Positions 1 through 8,863 of a stretch of DNA of 64,000 bases are shown piece by piece. The stretch's first letter is position 1, and each line of letters begins with the position of its first letter. A model generated the notes under the pieces. It was not told the DNA's origin and did not search any database. It saw nothing but the letters and a program-made list of their open reading frames with translations. Made by a program: the position numbers and the translations under genes. Source of the DNA: Puniceicoccaceae bacterium (GTDB lineage: Bacteria; Verrucomicrobiota; Verrucomicrobiia; Opitutales; Coraliomargaritaceae); contig CACIKF010000005.1 of the NCBI GenBank assembly GCA_902587165.1, positions 1 through 64,000 on the forward strand. Direction: 5' to 3'.

Positions 1-219
1 CTAGCTATTATAACGAGATATCGTGAACACTTAGATATCTAGCAGTAAATAGCATGCTATTTTTACTACATAAATTATACTTTATTTCTCTAGAAACATA
101 ACCTGGGTAATTAACGACTTAGTTGCGATATCTTCAAATGAGAATTTGGCCAAACTATACCTGTGAACATGGTCAAGGAATGTATTGAGTTGCTAACAAA
201 AAAGTGAAGTGATGAGTAA
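1..219. promoter_or_regulatory. A+T-rich leader with perfect 16-bp palindrome
   Basis: No gene is visible here. A perfect palindrome lies at 47-62 (AAATAGCA/TGCTATTT), and several A+T-rich hexamers lie between it and the first gene at 220. It could be an operator for that gene or the tail of something left of the window; the sequence does not decide between them. Confidence 0.35.
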
Positions 220-2289
220 ATGACCGCGTGGTATGATTCCCCCTGCAATAATTTTATTAATTCAAAAACCGACAGCGTAGTTGGTCAGTTAGCTAGGTCT
301 GCTGCTCGTGAAGGCTGGGGAACAACCCCGGAGCAGGAACAGGAATGGACAAAAAGTGTGGACATTCTAAAGTCCACACTTTCTGAAAAAAAAGAGGGAA
401 GAAGCGAGATACTCCAGAGTGCCCTCGCGGACCCCCGCTTACATGAATTCCAAAGTATCATTTTGGAATATGACTTTAGACGGAGGGGGTTACGTATGGA
501 TTGTGTCCTACTGGCCCCCGGCATCATTGTGATCTTGGAGTTCAAAAGGCACGAACCTACTTTAGCCGATCGCGACCAAGCTATGTCATACGCAATAAAC
601 TTATGTGAATTTCATGAAGTAACCCAGAAGGGCATACATAAAGGAGATGCCATAATTGCTCCAATTGTCGTAAGCACGCGAACTAAGGTAACGAGCGACA
701 ATAATGTCTCTTTTCAAAGTAAACCATGGGACGCAATATTCAGCATGGCTTTAATGAGCGACGCTGAAACTCTAGCAGATACGCTCGCTAGCGTGCTTTC
801 ATTTCGTCGAGGGACTCATCCAATAAGTTGTAATGAATGGGTGTCCTCAAAATTCAAACCCTCATCAAGTATTATAGATGCTGCAGTTTCGCTCTATGGG
901 CAGCACAGTGTTAGCGCGATTGAAGAACATGCCCTTCCGACAAAGATCATTAAAGAGTGTGTGAAAGAGCTAGAAAGCATAGTTCGAGAGGTCCGGGAGA
1001 AAAAGGAGAAACGTGTAATTTTCATTTCAGGCGCTCCAGGAGCTGGAAAAACGCTCGTGGGGCTTCAACTTTTATTCGGGACTGAGAAGAGCGTCTTCGT
1101 AACAGGAAACGCACCACTAGTAGACGTTCTTCAGCTTGCCCTGAAAAACTCCTACAGAGAAAAAAACGCTGCGAACCAACTCAACATTCCATCCGGTTAC
1201 AAGAAAGAACAAATAAGTAGAGTCATCAACTTAGCCACTTTTAACATAGAAAAGGCACATCGCTTCCTGAAAGATCGATCAACCTTATCAACCCCGACTG
1301 ACGAAACGCTCGTTATATTCGACGAGGCACAAAGAACCTACTTGAAAGGGCGCTCAGTCGTAAGCGAGCGACTTGAAAGGGACGAGGCTGAACTAATTCT
1401 TGAAGCTCTTGAGAAACAAAATCCAGGCAAAGGCTTAGTGATAATTTGCCTACTTGGACATAACCAGGCAATTAATACAGGGGAAAGCGGAGTCATTTCG
1501 TGGTTTAAAGCAGTCAACAAAGCAAAAGGTTGGTCTTATCAGATAGATGAAAAAACCCTGAGCCTGAACGGACTATTTGATGATATATCGAGCAGACAAA
1601 TGTGGTCGAATCACTCAAAGAGAAAGTCACTAGAAAAAGGACACTTAGATCATTCGCTAAGATTCTGGAAGAACCGAGATGTGGAAATATGGGCAAGCGC
1701 TGTTGTCCACGGCGACTCTGATAAAGCAATGGAAGTCGCGACGAGTCTTGGCCAAGAGGGCATACGCATCTATCTAACTAGAGAACTAAAAACTGCCAAA
1801 AATTGGGTTAATGGGCTCCGCGTAGGTGAGGAGAGACTTGGTATGATCGCCAGCAGCCAAGCTCGTCGTTTAATAGCCGAAGGCATCCATATTCTACCTC
1901 AATCAGATTCAAAAATTGGACACTGGATGTTAGCGCCTTCAGGAGACATCCGATCATCAAATACACTCGATGTTGCTCAAAATCAGTTTCAAATACAAGG
2001 GCTTGAGCTAGATTACGCTCTTGTATGCTGGGATGCTGACTTCCGGCGAGCCAAAACCGGATGGGAGGCTTACAACATTAGCGGGACTAAGTGGCAGAAA
2101 CAGAGCAAAAAGGAAGAGCAAGCATACCGAGAAAACTCATACCGGGTACTATTAACCAGGGCTCGGAAAGGTATGGTTATATACATCCCCAATGGTGATG
2201 AATCACAAATAGATGAAACAAGAAACCCATCATTCTATGATGGCATATTCGAATTTCTGGTGACTTGTGGATGCGTCGTGATCAATTAA
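220..2289 (+). CDS. DUF2075-type P-loop helicase with N-terminal nuclease-like domain
   Basis: A 689-residue protein. Around residues 93-110 it has a PD-(D/E)XK-like pattern: an aspartate followed, after a hydrophobic strand, by E-F-K. A P-loop (GAPGAGKT) lies near residue 270 and a Walker B (VIFDEAQ) near 365. The C-terminal region has IQGLELDYALV and YRVLLTRARKGM, typical of superfamily 1 helicase motifs in DUF2075 (Schlafen group 3-type) proteins. An N-terminal nuclease joined to this helicase suggests a nucleic-acid-processing, possibly antiphage, enzyme; that role is inferred from architecture and island location. It stands alone, followed by a convergent gene. The ATG at 220 is preceded by a weak GTGA-like site only. 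Confidence 0.75.
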   Translation: MTAWYDSPCNNFINSKTDSVVGQLARSAAREGWGTTPEQEQEWTKSVDILKSTLSEKKEGRSEILQSALADPRLHEFQSIILEYDFRRRGLRMDCVLLAPGIIVILEFKRHEPTLADRDQAMSYAINLCEFHEVTQKGIHKGDAIIAPIVVSTRTKVTSDNNVSFQSKPWDAIFSMALMSDAETLADTLASVLSFRRGTHPISCNEWVSSKFKPSSSIIDAAVSLYGQHSVSAIEEHALPTKIIKECVKELESIVREVREKKEKRVIFISGAPGAGKTLVGLQLLFGTEKSVFVTGNAPLVDVLQLALKNSYREKNAANQLNIPSGYKKEQISRVINLATFNIEKAHRFLKDRSTLSTPTDETLVIFDEAQRTYLKGRSVVSERLERDEAELILEALEKQNPGKGLVIICLLGHNQAINTGESGVISWFKAVNKAKGWSYQIDEKTLSLNGLFDDISSRQMWSNHSKRKSLEKGHLDHSLRFWKNRDVEIWASAVVHGDSDKAMEVATSLGQEGIRIYLTRELKTAKNWVNGLRVGEERLGMIASSQARRLIAEGIHILPQSDSKIGHWMLAPSGDIRSSNTLDVAQNQFQIQGLELDYALVCWDADFRRAKTGWEAYNISGTKWQKQSKKEEQAYRENSYRVLLTRARKGMVIYIPNGDESQIDETRNPSFYDGIFEFLVTCGCVVIN

Positions 2290-2340
2290 ATTATTCTCTT
2301 TGAGGCAGGCCAAAATTAATGGCTAGCTACTCCCAGCTGG

Positions 2341-3633
2341 TTAACCGTGCCCCATCTCTTTATGTTTCCCTATCTCGATCGCAGTCCATCCTTGATTAGG
2401 TCGATCATACAAGAGGTGAGCTCTGATTGCATCGCCTACTCTAACCGAAAAGAAATCTGTACCGCGCTTTGGCCATTTCTTGAAATTATGACCTGTTCGA
2501 ATTCCAATACTGAGACTAGACTTTGTCTTAACCCATTTAGACTGAATATTATTCGGCAGCTTAGCCAACATCTTGAGGAATTTTGGAGTCTCTTTGATAG
2601 TATCAATAGCTGCAAATGCGCGGACATGGTCATCCGGTAATTCACCAATAGATTTGTGTGAACCATCTAAAATAAAAATTGGGCAATATCTCCAATCAAC
2701 TTGTGGCCGATATTGAAACATAGCGGGCCATTCAAATGATCGGCTTAGTAATCCATAAGAACGCAACGAGGCGCCACCATTTATCGCTTCAGATATTAAA
2801 TCACGGCCTAGTCGACTGAGATTCTCATTAAAATTGGAACGATTCACGTTTAATGAATCCCTGTAGCCGGCTGGTTGGCTTTTTATAAACTCCTTTAGTA
2901 GTTTAGCCTTACCTTTAATATCTAAATCAGCACGCCCAGTTCTAGCCCTGCACTGCATATAAGCATTAGCCATTTTTTCCTCTGAAGTTAGGTAATCTGG
3001 GTTCTTACTTAGCTCGGATTTGGTTTTAGGTATCCAAAGCGGTTCGCCTAAAATTATCTCTAACTGGCTCAAAGCATAATCTACTGAAAAATGAAATAAT
3101 TCATGGCTTAATATTAGCTGAAATGCATTTTTAAAAGCTATCTCATTGGACAAACCCAAAGACGCGAAACGTTTGGCCATATGAAATAAACCTTTGGCGG
3201 TAATAAAAACCCCCCACTGCTTTCCGGTGATGTGAAATGAGCGGTAATAGCCTAAAGCATCAGTTCCATTTTCTTCAACATTCTGGCGTATTTCCTCATC
3301 TTCGTCATCACCCAAAAGTGGCAACTTATCATCCGCCTTGGCGCCATGTTCAATCAATGGATCAAAGTCATCCAATCCTTCACTATGATCATTTTCCCCA
3401 TCTATGTCATCATAGACGTCATCATAACTTTTAAAACCACCGTCTTGAGGATTGTAGTCCTTATCGGTATAGATGTCTCTAATATTGTCATTAAATGGTT
3501 CATCCGCACCAATAGGATTGTTTGTCCTTACAATTACTCCATCCTCGTTGCCTGATCTCTTCTTGATTGGGTCCACGTCAAAGAGTGCATCTATTCCATT
3601 CAGTGATTGCCTTATATGATTAATATTTCTCAT
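2341..3633 (-). CDS. HExxH metalloprotease-like protein with RelE-like C-terminus
   Basis: 430 residues, no signal peptide. Residues about 60-115 are strongly acidic. A zinc-protease-like SHELFHF motif has its histidines near residues 177 and 181, and a downstream EEKMANAY segment could supply the third ligand, as in ImmA-like peptidases. The last 45 residues (SVRVGDAIRAHLLY, then IEIGKHKEMG) resemble the C-terminal half of RelE/ParE-like toxins. The combination suggests a toxin or regulated effector, but this is inference. It is transcribed divergently from the unknown gene at 3850 across an A+T-rich gap and converges on the helicase gene. The whole-protein family is not recognised. Confidence 0.6.
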   Translation of the reverse strand: MRNINHIRQSLNGIDALFDVDPIKKRSGNEDGVIVRTNNPIGADEPFNDNIRDIYTDKDYNPQDGGFKSYDDVYDDIDGENDHSEGLDDFDPLIEHGAKADDKLPLLGDDEDEEIRQNVEENGTDALGYYRSFHITGKQWGVFITAKGLFHMAKRFASLGLSNEIAFKNAFQLILSHELFHFSVDYALSQLEIILGEPLWIPKTKSELSKNPDYLTSEEKMANAYMQCRARTGRADLDIKGKAKLLKEFIKSQPAGYRDSLNVNRSNFNENLSRLGRDLISEAINGGASLRSYGLLSRSFEWPAMFQYRPQVDWRYCPIFILDGSHKSIGELPDDHVRAFAAIDTIKETPKFLKMLAKLPNNIQSKWVKTKSSLSIGIRTGHNFKKWPKRGTDFFSVRVGDAIRAHLLYDRPNQGWTAIEIGKHKEMGHG

Positions 3634-3849
3634 GTTTTCTTAATCTAATACAGGATAGTAGAATTACGTAAATAATTTTAAAAGATGCCCGTAATTTAAT
3701 AACATAAATAGTTACTATATAGTATTTTATGATAAAAAATTTCTTAAATTTAAAATTAATTATCGCGCTAAAAACGTTGCTAAAAACCCCGTAAATTTGC
3801 ATTATTTGAGAAGCAAAAAGCTCTTAAATAAACCTGTAAATATACGATT
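3634..3849. promoter_or_regulatory. A+T-rich divergent intergenic region
   Basis: This gap separates two divergently transcribed genes and is very A+T-rich, with runs such as TATAGTATTTTATGATAAAAAA. It must hold promoters for one or both genes, but no -35/-10 pair stands out enough to be placed. Confidence 0.35.
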
Positions 3850-4506
3850 ATGATGCAACAAATGATGAGCCGCTACGGCGGTCACAATTACCTCCTTGGT
3901 AAGGGTAAAGCCAGTTATCAAGACCTTCCCGAAGACCAATCCTTGGATAATCTTTTGGACAATTACGCCCCTGAAATCATCCCCAACCACTACTACGTAT
4001 CCACTTACGATGCGCAGCCTGATTGGATGGCTTCTTACACTACCCTTCCCGACATACCGGAATCTCGGCGTGCCGTAAAAGTCGGCACTATTGACCATGT
4101 ATTTAATGAACTGCTCATGCAGTATCCGATCGAAGTTTCAACTGATATCTACTTCACAGACTTACACTACCCAAATGTCTATATAGCATACATTAAAACA
4201 GACGGACGGGACTTGGATGAATTCGTCCTAAATTATAAAAAGTGTTACGACCTTACCTTAATACTTTTTATACGTGGAGACGATGTTGGCGAAGTTAAGC
4301 TTAGAAAGAACCGCGCGAACTTACTGAAAATGTTAGTGCTCAACCTCTACAAAATGGGTGTGACTGGTGATTCCTATATCGAATTTACCCCATCAAAGAC
4401 TCCTCTCGGTAAAAACCTACCTGATGACATTGATTCCCTGCTAAAGGATACCCTCGAGGACATGGATAGCGACGATGCCCTAGCTGCTAGCCTGAAGAGC
4501 CTGTAA
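3850..4506 (+). CDS. Hypothetical protein, first of a two-gene unit
   Basis: 218 residues, no signal peptide or membrane segment, and no family I recognise. The N-terminus is methionine-rich (MMQQMMSRYGG). The middle (VYIAYIKTDGRDLDEFVLNYKKCYDLTLILFIRGD) reads like alternating strands and helices of a compact alpha/beta domain, and the C-terminus is acidic. The next gene starts 20 bases downstream on the same strand, so the two are probably co-transcribed. Several ATG codons sit close together at the start; the first was taken because the reading frame is intact from there. Confidence 0.6.
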   Translation: MMQQMMSRYGGHNYLLGKGKASYQDLPEDQSLDNLLDNYAPEIIPNHYYVSTYDAQPDWMASYTTLPDIPESRRAVKVGTIDHVFNELLMQYPIEVSTDIYFTDLHYPNVYIAYIKTDGRDLDEFVLNYKKCYDLTLILFIRGDDVGEVKLRKNRANLLKMLVLNLYKMGVTGDSYIEFTPSKTPLGKNLPDDIDSLLKDTLEDMDSDDALAASLKSL

Positions 4507-4525
4507 AACTTTAAAACGACTAAAC

Positions 4526-5080
4526 ATGACGAAAAATAAGCTCAGCTATACCGAACTCAAAAAGCGTACAGAAGCCCCACAGAAAATCCCATTTAAGGCG
4601 AGTCGATTACCAGCAAAGAATATCTGTATAGGAGAATACATGTGGGAATACCCAGGCGTTACCTCGTATACTGATATTCGATTGGCTCACCCATCTAGGA
4701 GTAGGCCTTACTGGAGCCTTTGGACCAAGACGTATTGTCCAATGGCAGAGGAATTCATTCACCGCGTAGAATCGGCACACCTTCGCTTACATTTGCCCTA
4801 CGATGGGAATGACAGCGTTGATATAATTATTCATTATTTCATGATCGACTTCCTAAATAACCCCGACACCGAATGTTACGGCTTTGAGACTATCGGCGGA
4901 ATCACCTATGATTCATCCATTCTGTACGCTGCGGCACTGAGCACTGAAGAACCCCCTCAGGATACCAGTCGCATCAAAAAACACTTATCTGTTAGTCCAT
5001 CTGGTAAAGAACAAATTATTAACACAGCTTTCCCAGAATTCAGGGATCGGGTTGCTGAACGACTGGATCAAATTCTATGA
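4526..5080 (+). CDS. Hypothetical protein, second of a two-gene unit
   Basis: 184 residues, soluble, family unknown. The N-terminus is lysine-rich (MTKNKLSYTELKKR) and the centre is rich in aromatic residues (YWSLWTKTY). It follows the gene at 3850 by 20 bases and precedes a structured, terminator-bearing region at 5189-5328, so it is likely the last gene of its transcript. Nothing in it indicates a catalytic function. Confidence 0.55.
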   Translation: MTKNKLSYTELKKRTEAPQKIPFKASRLPAKNICIGEYMWEYPGVTSYTDIRLAHPSRSRPYWSLWTKTYCPMAEEFIHRVESAHLRLHLPYDGNDSVDIIIHYFMIDFLNNPDTECYGFETIGGITYDSSILYAAALSTEEPPQDTSRIKKHLSVSPSGKEQIINTAFPEFRDRVAERLDQIL

Positions 5081-5188
5081 GATTATAATCTCTATGACAC
5101 AAAAAGTGCTTTCCCTTGCAGTCGAGTGACCCTACTCTATTTATATCGTTCTTTAAATCTCTCGCGTCTTTAATGCATCTTGAAGTGT

Positions 5189-5328
5189 CCCGCCTAGCGG
5201 GATAACGCCAACCGGGTTTTTCCATTTCTGGAGAGTCACCACGGTGGTCTAATGATGTGCGGCCTGACGCAACCGAACCCAAGCACTCTCCTGCACGCTA
5301 GATCGTCTCGCAGAGTCGATCTTTTTTT
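5189..5328 (+). ncRNA. Possible structured RNA ending in an intrinsic terminator
   Basis: Nested inverted repeats occur in a stretch with no credible ORF: CCCGC/GCGGG at 5189-5201, a long-range pair GGAGAGT (5230-5236) with ACTCTCC (5285-5291), and an ACCAC/GTGGT hairpin inside it. The terminator hairpin AGATCG/CGATCT (5300-5322) follows, with a T run to 5328. The segment is G+C-richer than its surroundings. It could be a free small RNA or the structured 3' UTR of the gene ending at 5080. No known RNA family is recognised. Confidence 0.4.
5300..5328 (+). terminator. Rho-independent terminator
   Basis: A six-base-pair stem (AGATCG/CGATCT) with an 11-base loop is followed by seven T residues. 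It reads in the plus direction and closes the transcript of the 3850-5080 gene pair or the possible RNA before it. Confidence 0.65.
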
Positions 5329-5367
5329 GTGTCTGGATGAGTGCGTTTAACCAAACAAACGCACATA

Positions 5368-5592
5368 ATGGAAATACTAAAAAATAAGCACGCCTCGGTA
5401 CGGATCGGTTCGAGCAACCCTGATCACCACCTCTTCAATAACAACGGAGTCTGGTGGTTACACTATACAAGCTACCCAACTCCAACTACGAGTAAGCGGA
5501 TACGCCGCTCTCTGAAGACGCGAGACGTTACCCTCGCCCGTCATCAACGCGATACCATACTCAAGGACTTATTCGGGGGGGTCGGGAAATGA
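5368..5592 (+). CDS. Small protein resembling an integrase arm-binding domain
   Basis: 74 residues from the ATG at 5368; a GTG at 5341 would add nine. The stretch GVWWLHYTSYPTP...KRIRRSLKTRDVTLARHQRD resembles the N-terminal DNA-arm-binding domain of tyrosine recombinases, where a strand-rich segment is followed by a 'kTkdlalAr' helix. No catalytic domain follows: its TGA overlaps the ATG of the next gene (ATGA at 5589). It may be a free-standing DNA-binding protein or an integrase relic kept as the first gene of a three-gene operon. The family assignment is tentative. Confidence 0.45.
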   Translation: MEILKNKHASVRIGSSNPDHHLFNNNGVWWLHYTSYPTPTTSKRIRRSLKTRDVTLARHQRDTILKDLFGGVGK

Positions 5593-6158
5593 ACAGACGG
5601 TATTTCTTAAAGTCTCTAAGCGTAGGTGCGACTACTCTCTGCATGTCCAGTAGTTTCTTACTCCGTGCAGAGCGCTACTTTGAGCGGAATAACGCTCCAT
5701 TGATTAAAGTCTACCCAAAGCTCAAGGAGACTCTTTACGTCCGCGAAGGAGGCATTCTCTGCTTTGGCGACCCATACGCCCCGCCCGCAAGCATACCCAC
5801 ATGGCGCGAGTGGTATATAGACTATTGCGGCGAGGACCCAAGCGGACTCGCAGATGCAGTGGGTTTGTCTGATATAGACCTCGATTATGAAATCGACGAA
5901 TGGCAATTCCGCGAAATGTATTGGAACCGCAACGAATCGCCTGAAGCAATTGCCTATAATGCACTACAAGCTATGGACATTGGCCCACTCAGTTACGGCA
6001 ATGATACCGAAGTGATAGGTTCTGTAGAGTTTATGGATGGTCCCTGCCCTGGTAACGACTCCTTATTCGTTACCGTACCAGACGACCTCTCACTTAGCTG
6101 TCTTCAGTGGCGCCTAGAAAAACTTAACCACCCTATGAATATACAATACGCTAACTAA
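5589..6158 (+). CDS. Tat-signal exported protein, function unknown
   Basis: 189 residues beginning MNRRYFLKSLSVGATTLC, a good twin-arginine signal (RRxFLK, then a hydrophobic stretch), so export in folded form is likely. The mature part is acidic and rich in W, Y and D (WREWYIDYCGEDPSGLADAVGLSDIDLDYEIDEWQFREMYW) and has no recognised domain. The ATG overlaps the stop of the preceding small gene and its TAA overlaps the ATG of the next (TAATG at 6156-6160), indicating translational coupling of all three. Confidence 0.6.
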   Translation: MNRRYFLKSLSVGATTLCMSSSFLLRAERYFERNNAPLIKVYPKLKETLYVREGGILCFGDPYAPPASIPTWREWYIDYCGEDPSGLADAVGLSDIDLDYEIDEWQFREMYWNRNESPEAIAYNALQAMDIGPLSYGNDTEVIGSVEFMDGPCPGNDSLFVTVPDDLSLSCLQWRLEKLNHPMNIQYAN

Positions 6159-6541
6159 TGATATGCAAAAAAATCAAACATCCATATAGAGATGAAAAAG
6201 AAAAACTCCCAAAGGGCGACAAGCGATCAATCCGAGACCTACTCTCCAAGAGGCCGAGTCAAGATCCCTCAGCCTATGCATCGTCTAGAACGCGAAAGCA
6301 AAAAAGAACAGATCATCAGGATACTAGAGATGCTGGGCAACCTGAAGTAGCGGCTGGGACCGACACTGGTCCTGAGATAGCTGACATAATCAACGAGGGT
6401 AAGGTGTCTAATAATACACCTAAGATCGGCAAGAAACTATGCTTTTTAAGCTCTTCGCCAAAGAGAAGACCCGATGAGTCCAAGGAGGACTGGGCAAAGC
6501 GATTCTTGGAAAAAATTGCTAGTGATCTTGGGGGCGCTTAG
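6158..6541 (+). CDS. Small basic hypothetical protein
   Basis: 127 residues, hydrophilic, mostly low-complexity and probably disordered, with a basic N-terminal half (KKIKHPYRDEKEKLPKGDKR) and SPKRRPDESKEDWAKRFLEKI near the C-terminus. No domain is recognised. Its start overlaps the stop of the Tat-exported protein gene. The overlap supports it as a real gene; composition alone would leave doubt. Confidence 0.45.
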   Translation: MICKKIKHPYRDEKEKLPKGDKRSIRDLLSKRPSQDPSAYASSRTRKQKRTDHQDTRDAGQPEVAAGTDTGPEIADIINEGKVSNNTPKIGKKLCFLSSSPKRRPDESKEDWAKRFLEKIASDLGGA

Positions 6542-6680
6542 CACAAAAAATGAAACTAGGCTGGAAATATTAATAGGAACCAATTGTACTTATCTTGCTT
6601 AAAAATTATCCCAATAAATGTAACGCGATCGTGATTTTTATGGATATATAGATCTTTTATCTCATAGTAAGCGTTACTCC

Positions 6681-8141
6681 ATGTTAAAGCGTCATTGCCC
6701 CATATTCTGCCTATTGTCATTCCTCTCATTGAGTCTAGTAATTGGGGAAGAGAGCAAAGAGGAGATTGCTATCAGCCGCGAGGACCTTGTTGGGCACTAT
6801 ATTGGTAGCAATGAAGACCGGATGGTGTCGATTGAGCTAGGTCAATTCATCTATAAATTTTTTAGCTTTGAAGATTTCGTTACAATCGAGTCCTACGATA
6901 AGGGTAAGATGGGGCACTGGAACATAAATGGTAAAACTATCGAATTTGATGATCCAGAACATGTTTTAAACATTCAAGACGATGGAACCATACTCTACGG
7001 CGAGGAGGGATTAGTTCTTAGACCAGTCGGCCCTAATTTTTTAGGGATTATGTTCCATTTCAATGCTAGCATTAAAAACGACCAACATGCTGCTCATTAT
7101 GTCTCAGATGGCCTTATAAATATTCAGAAGGATTTTTCTGAGGGAGTTGAGCAAACATTCACTGATGAAGCGCTTCACCTACACAATTTGGGCTACATGT
7201 ATCAAACGGGTACAAAATATAGGGGTGGTAGAGGTGAAGGTATTACTGACATGACCGACCAAATTCTTAACGACGAGATTCGTGAAGGGTTAATAGATTT
7301 TGAAAAAGCCTATGAGTATTATTCAAAGGCAGCAGAAAAAGGATATGTACCTTCAATATTTAACATAGCTGTCTACCATAAAGAAGGGACTCATGTAGAG
7401 AAGGACATCATAAAAGCAGTCGAACTGTTCCGTAAAGCTGCTGATATGGGGCACACATTATCAGAGGAAGCATTAGGCAATTTATTATATGCAGGCGCAG
7501 ATGGTGTTCCAACTAATGAAGAAGAAGGGAAAAAGTATTGGCGCTTAGCTGCAGCTAAGGGTAATCGCGATGCACAGTTTAATTTAGCACATAGTATTTT
7601 AATAGACTCGGAATCGAGCGATGAGCAATGGAATGAAGCGTGCAATTTAATCTGGCGATCAGCGCTAAGGGACCATCCTCGTGCTTTCTATTCATTATAT
7701 AGCCTAGCTCTCCAAGGAGATGAAGAATGGGACGAATCTATTACCTACAACGCTACAGCTTTTCTTCTAAACTCTGCCAACTTAGGTGACTCTTTAGCTA
7801 TAGATCATTTAAGAAAGCTTCGTCATAGGGGTAAGGACGAGGAAAATGCTGTCACACCGGATTTTAGTAATGAGGAGCGAGTCGATTCAGCGCCTGCAGT
7901 AGCGGATTCGAACAGTATCACTCTATCCGCCAATGGTGGTAGCATATATGTTGTTGTGACGCAGAAGAACGATGGAGCGCGCATCTATCGTGGCGCGATC
8001 GAAGTCGACAGCCCTTTGACCCTCGATAAGAGTGGTCCTGTGGAAATTATGTTCACTAGGGGAGAACACCTAGTGATCGAATCAGGCGATGAACGCTTTC
8101 GCCCAAGTGCCTCAGGCCCAGCTAAGATTACCTTCGAGTAG
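6681..8141 (+). CDS. Exported Sel1-repeat protein
   Basis: 486 residues with a cleavable signal (MLKRHCPIFCLLSFLSLSLVIGEE). An N-terminal domain of about 120 residues is followed by Sel1-like TPR repeats from about residue 195 to 340 (AYEYYSKAAEKGYVPSIFNIAVYHKEG, then AVELFRKAADMGHTLSEEALGNL, then GKKYWRLAAAKGNRDAQFNLAHS). The C-terminal 90 residues look strand-rich (SITLSANGGSIYVVVTQKNDGARIYRG). Sel1 proteins act as periplasmic or surface scaffolds for protein contacts; the partner here is unknown. It is separated from its neighbours by A+T-rich gaps and looks monocistronic. Confidence 0.75.
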   Translation: MLKRHCPIFCLLSFLSLSLVIGEESKEEIAISREDLVGHYIGSNEDRMVSIELGQFIYKFFSFEDFVTIESYDKGKMGHWNINGKTIEFDDPEHVLNIQDDGTILYGEEGLVLRPVGPNFLGIMFHFNASIKNDQHAAHYVSDGLINIQKDFSEGVEQTFTDEALHLHNLGYMYQTGTKYRGGRGEGITDMTDQILNDEIREGLIDFEKAYEYYSKAAEKGYVPSIFNIAVYHKEGTHVEKDIIKAVELFRKAADMGHTLSEEALGNLLYAGADGVPTNEEEGKKYWRLAAAKGNRDAQFNLAHSILIDSESSDEQWNEACNLIWRSALRDHPRAFYSLYSLALQGDEEWDESITYNATAFLLNSANLGDSLAIDHLRKLRHRGKDEENAVTPDFSNEERVDSAPAVADSNSITLSANGGSIYVVVTQKNDGARIYRGAIEVDSPLTLDKSGPVEIMFTRGEHLVIESGDERFRPSASGPAKITFE

Positions 8142-8200
8142 CTCTTTGAACTTCTTTCAACTAGTGTAACCAATAGAAAATAGGTCTGAAACTCATTGAA

Positions 8201-8863
8201 ATGGCTAGAAAGAAACGTGCGAATAATAACTTGCCTAAAAGAGATATAATAGACGCTGGATGCTATATAGATTTTGAGGGATTCGCAGGTAACAAATATC
8301 AAAAATTTCGACCGCCGATACTATTAGGTGTCTTTAGGGGTGGGAACTTCAGACAAATTGTTTTCACCGAGAAGTATCGATGTGCTGCACTCGATCCAGG
8401 TGTGAGCCATTTAGTTGAATACTGCCCAGATCGAGCTGAGTATTTGTCAGAATTGGCTAAATCTACATCACCAAATAAACCTTTATTTGCATTCAGTGAA
8501 TATGAGAAAGATATCATAGAGTTCCAAGCAAAGCACAAGATAACAAAGCGTTATAGAAATGTGTTAGGGATCTCCAAGGAACGCTTTAATAAGAAGCCCG
8601 AAGCCTTTCCTAAACGCAGCTCAGATAATCCAAATACACTTGTGGAGATAACTAAGACCCTTGGGATTTCGGCCCCGGAAAAACTGGCTGAAGGAGGTGT
8701 AACTAGTCGGTTAAAGGATGTTAGAAATTACAGCGATTCACGTCAGAAATGGGCCGAAGCTCCAGCCGAAATCAAGAAGAAATGGCGTGAAGTCTTAGAG
8801 CACAACCGATCGGATTGTGAATGCTTGTATGAGATTCTGAAAGTCCTAAGAGAAAGAGTTTAG
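8201..8863 (+). CDS. Predicted RNase H-fold (DEDD-type) exonuclease
   Basis: 220 residues. An N-terminal YIDFEGFAG strand carries the D-x-E pair of DEDD exonucleases, and HNRSDCECLYEIL near the C-terminus matches the conserved 'YN..DC..L' motif of YprB-like RNase H-fold proteins. The lysine/arginine-rich N-terminus (MARKKRANNN) could aid nucleic-acid binding. No helicase or polymerase partner is fused or adjacent. It is likely a stand-alone nuclease of the island; which substrate it cuts cannot be read from the sequence. Confidence 0.55.
   Translation: MARKKRANNNLPKRDIIDAGCYIDFEGFAGNKYQKFRPPILLGVFRGGNFRQIVFTEKYRCAALDPGVSHLVEYCPDRAEYLSELAKSTSPNKPLFAFSEYEKDIIEFQAKHKITKRYRNVLGISKERFNKKPEAFPKRSSDNPNTLVEITKTLGISAPEKLAEGGVTSRLKDVRNYSDSRQKWAEAPAEIKKKWREVLEHNRSDCECLYEILKVLRERV

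Noticed and set aside
3802-4098. Minus-strand gene opposite 3850-4506
   Set aside because: It overlaps the whole start of a better plus-strand frame and has no recognisable domain.
5081-5340. Retron or group II intron
   Set aside because: No reverse transcriptase is encoded nearby and the intron domain V pattern is not seen.
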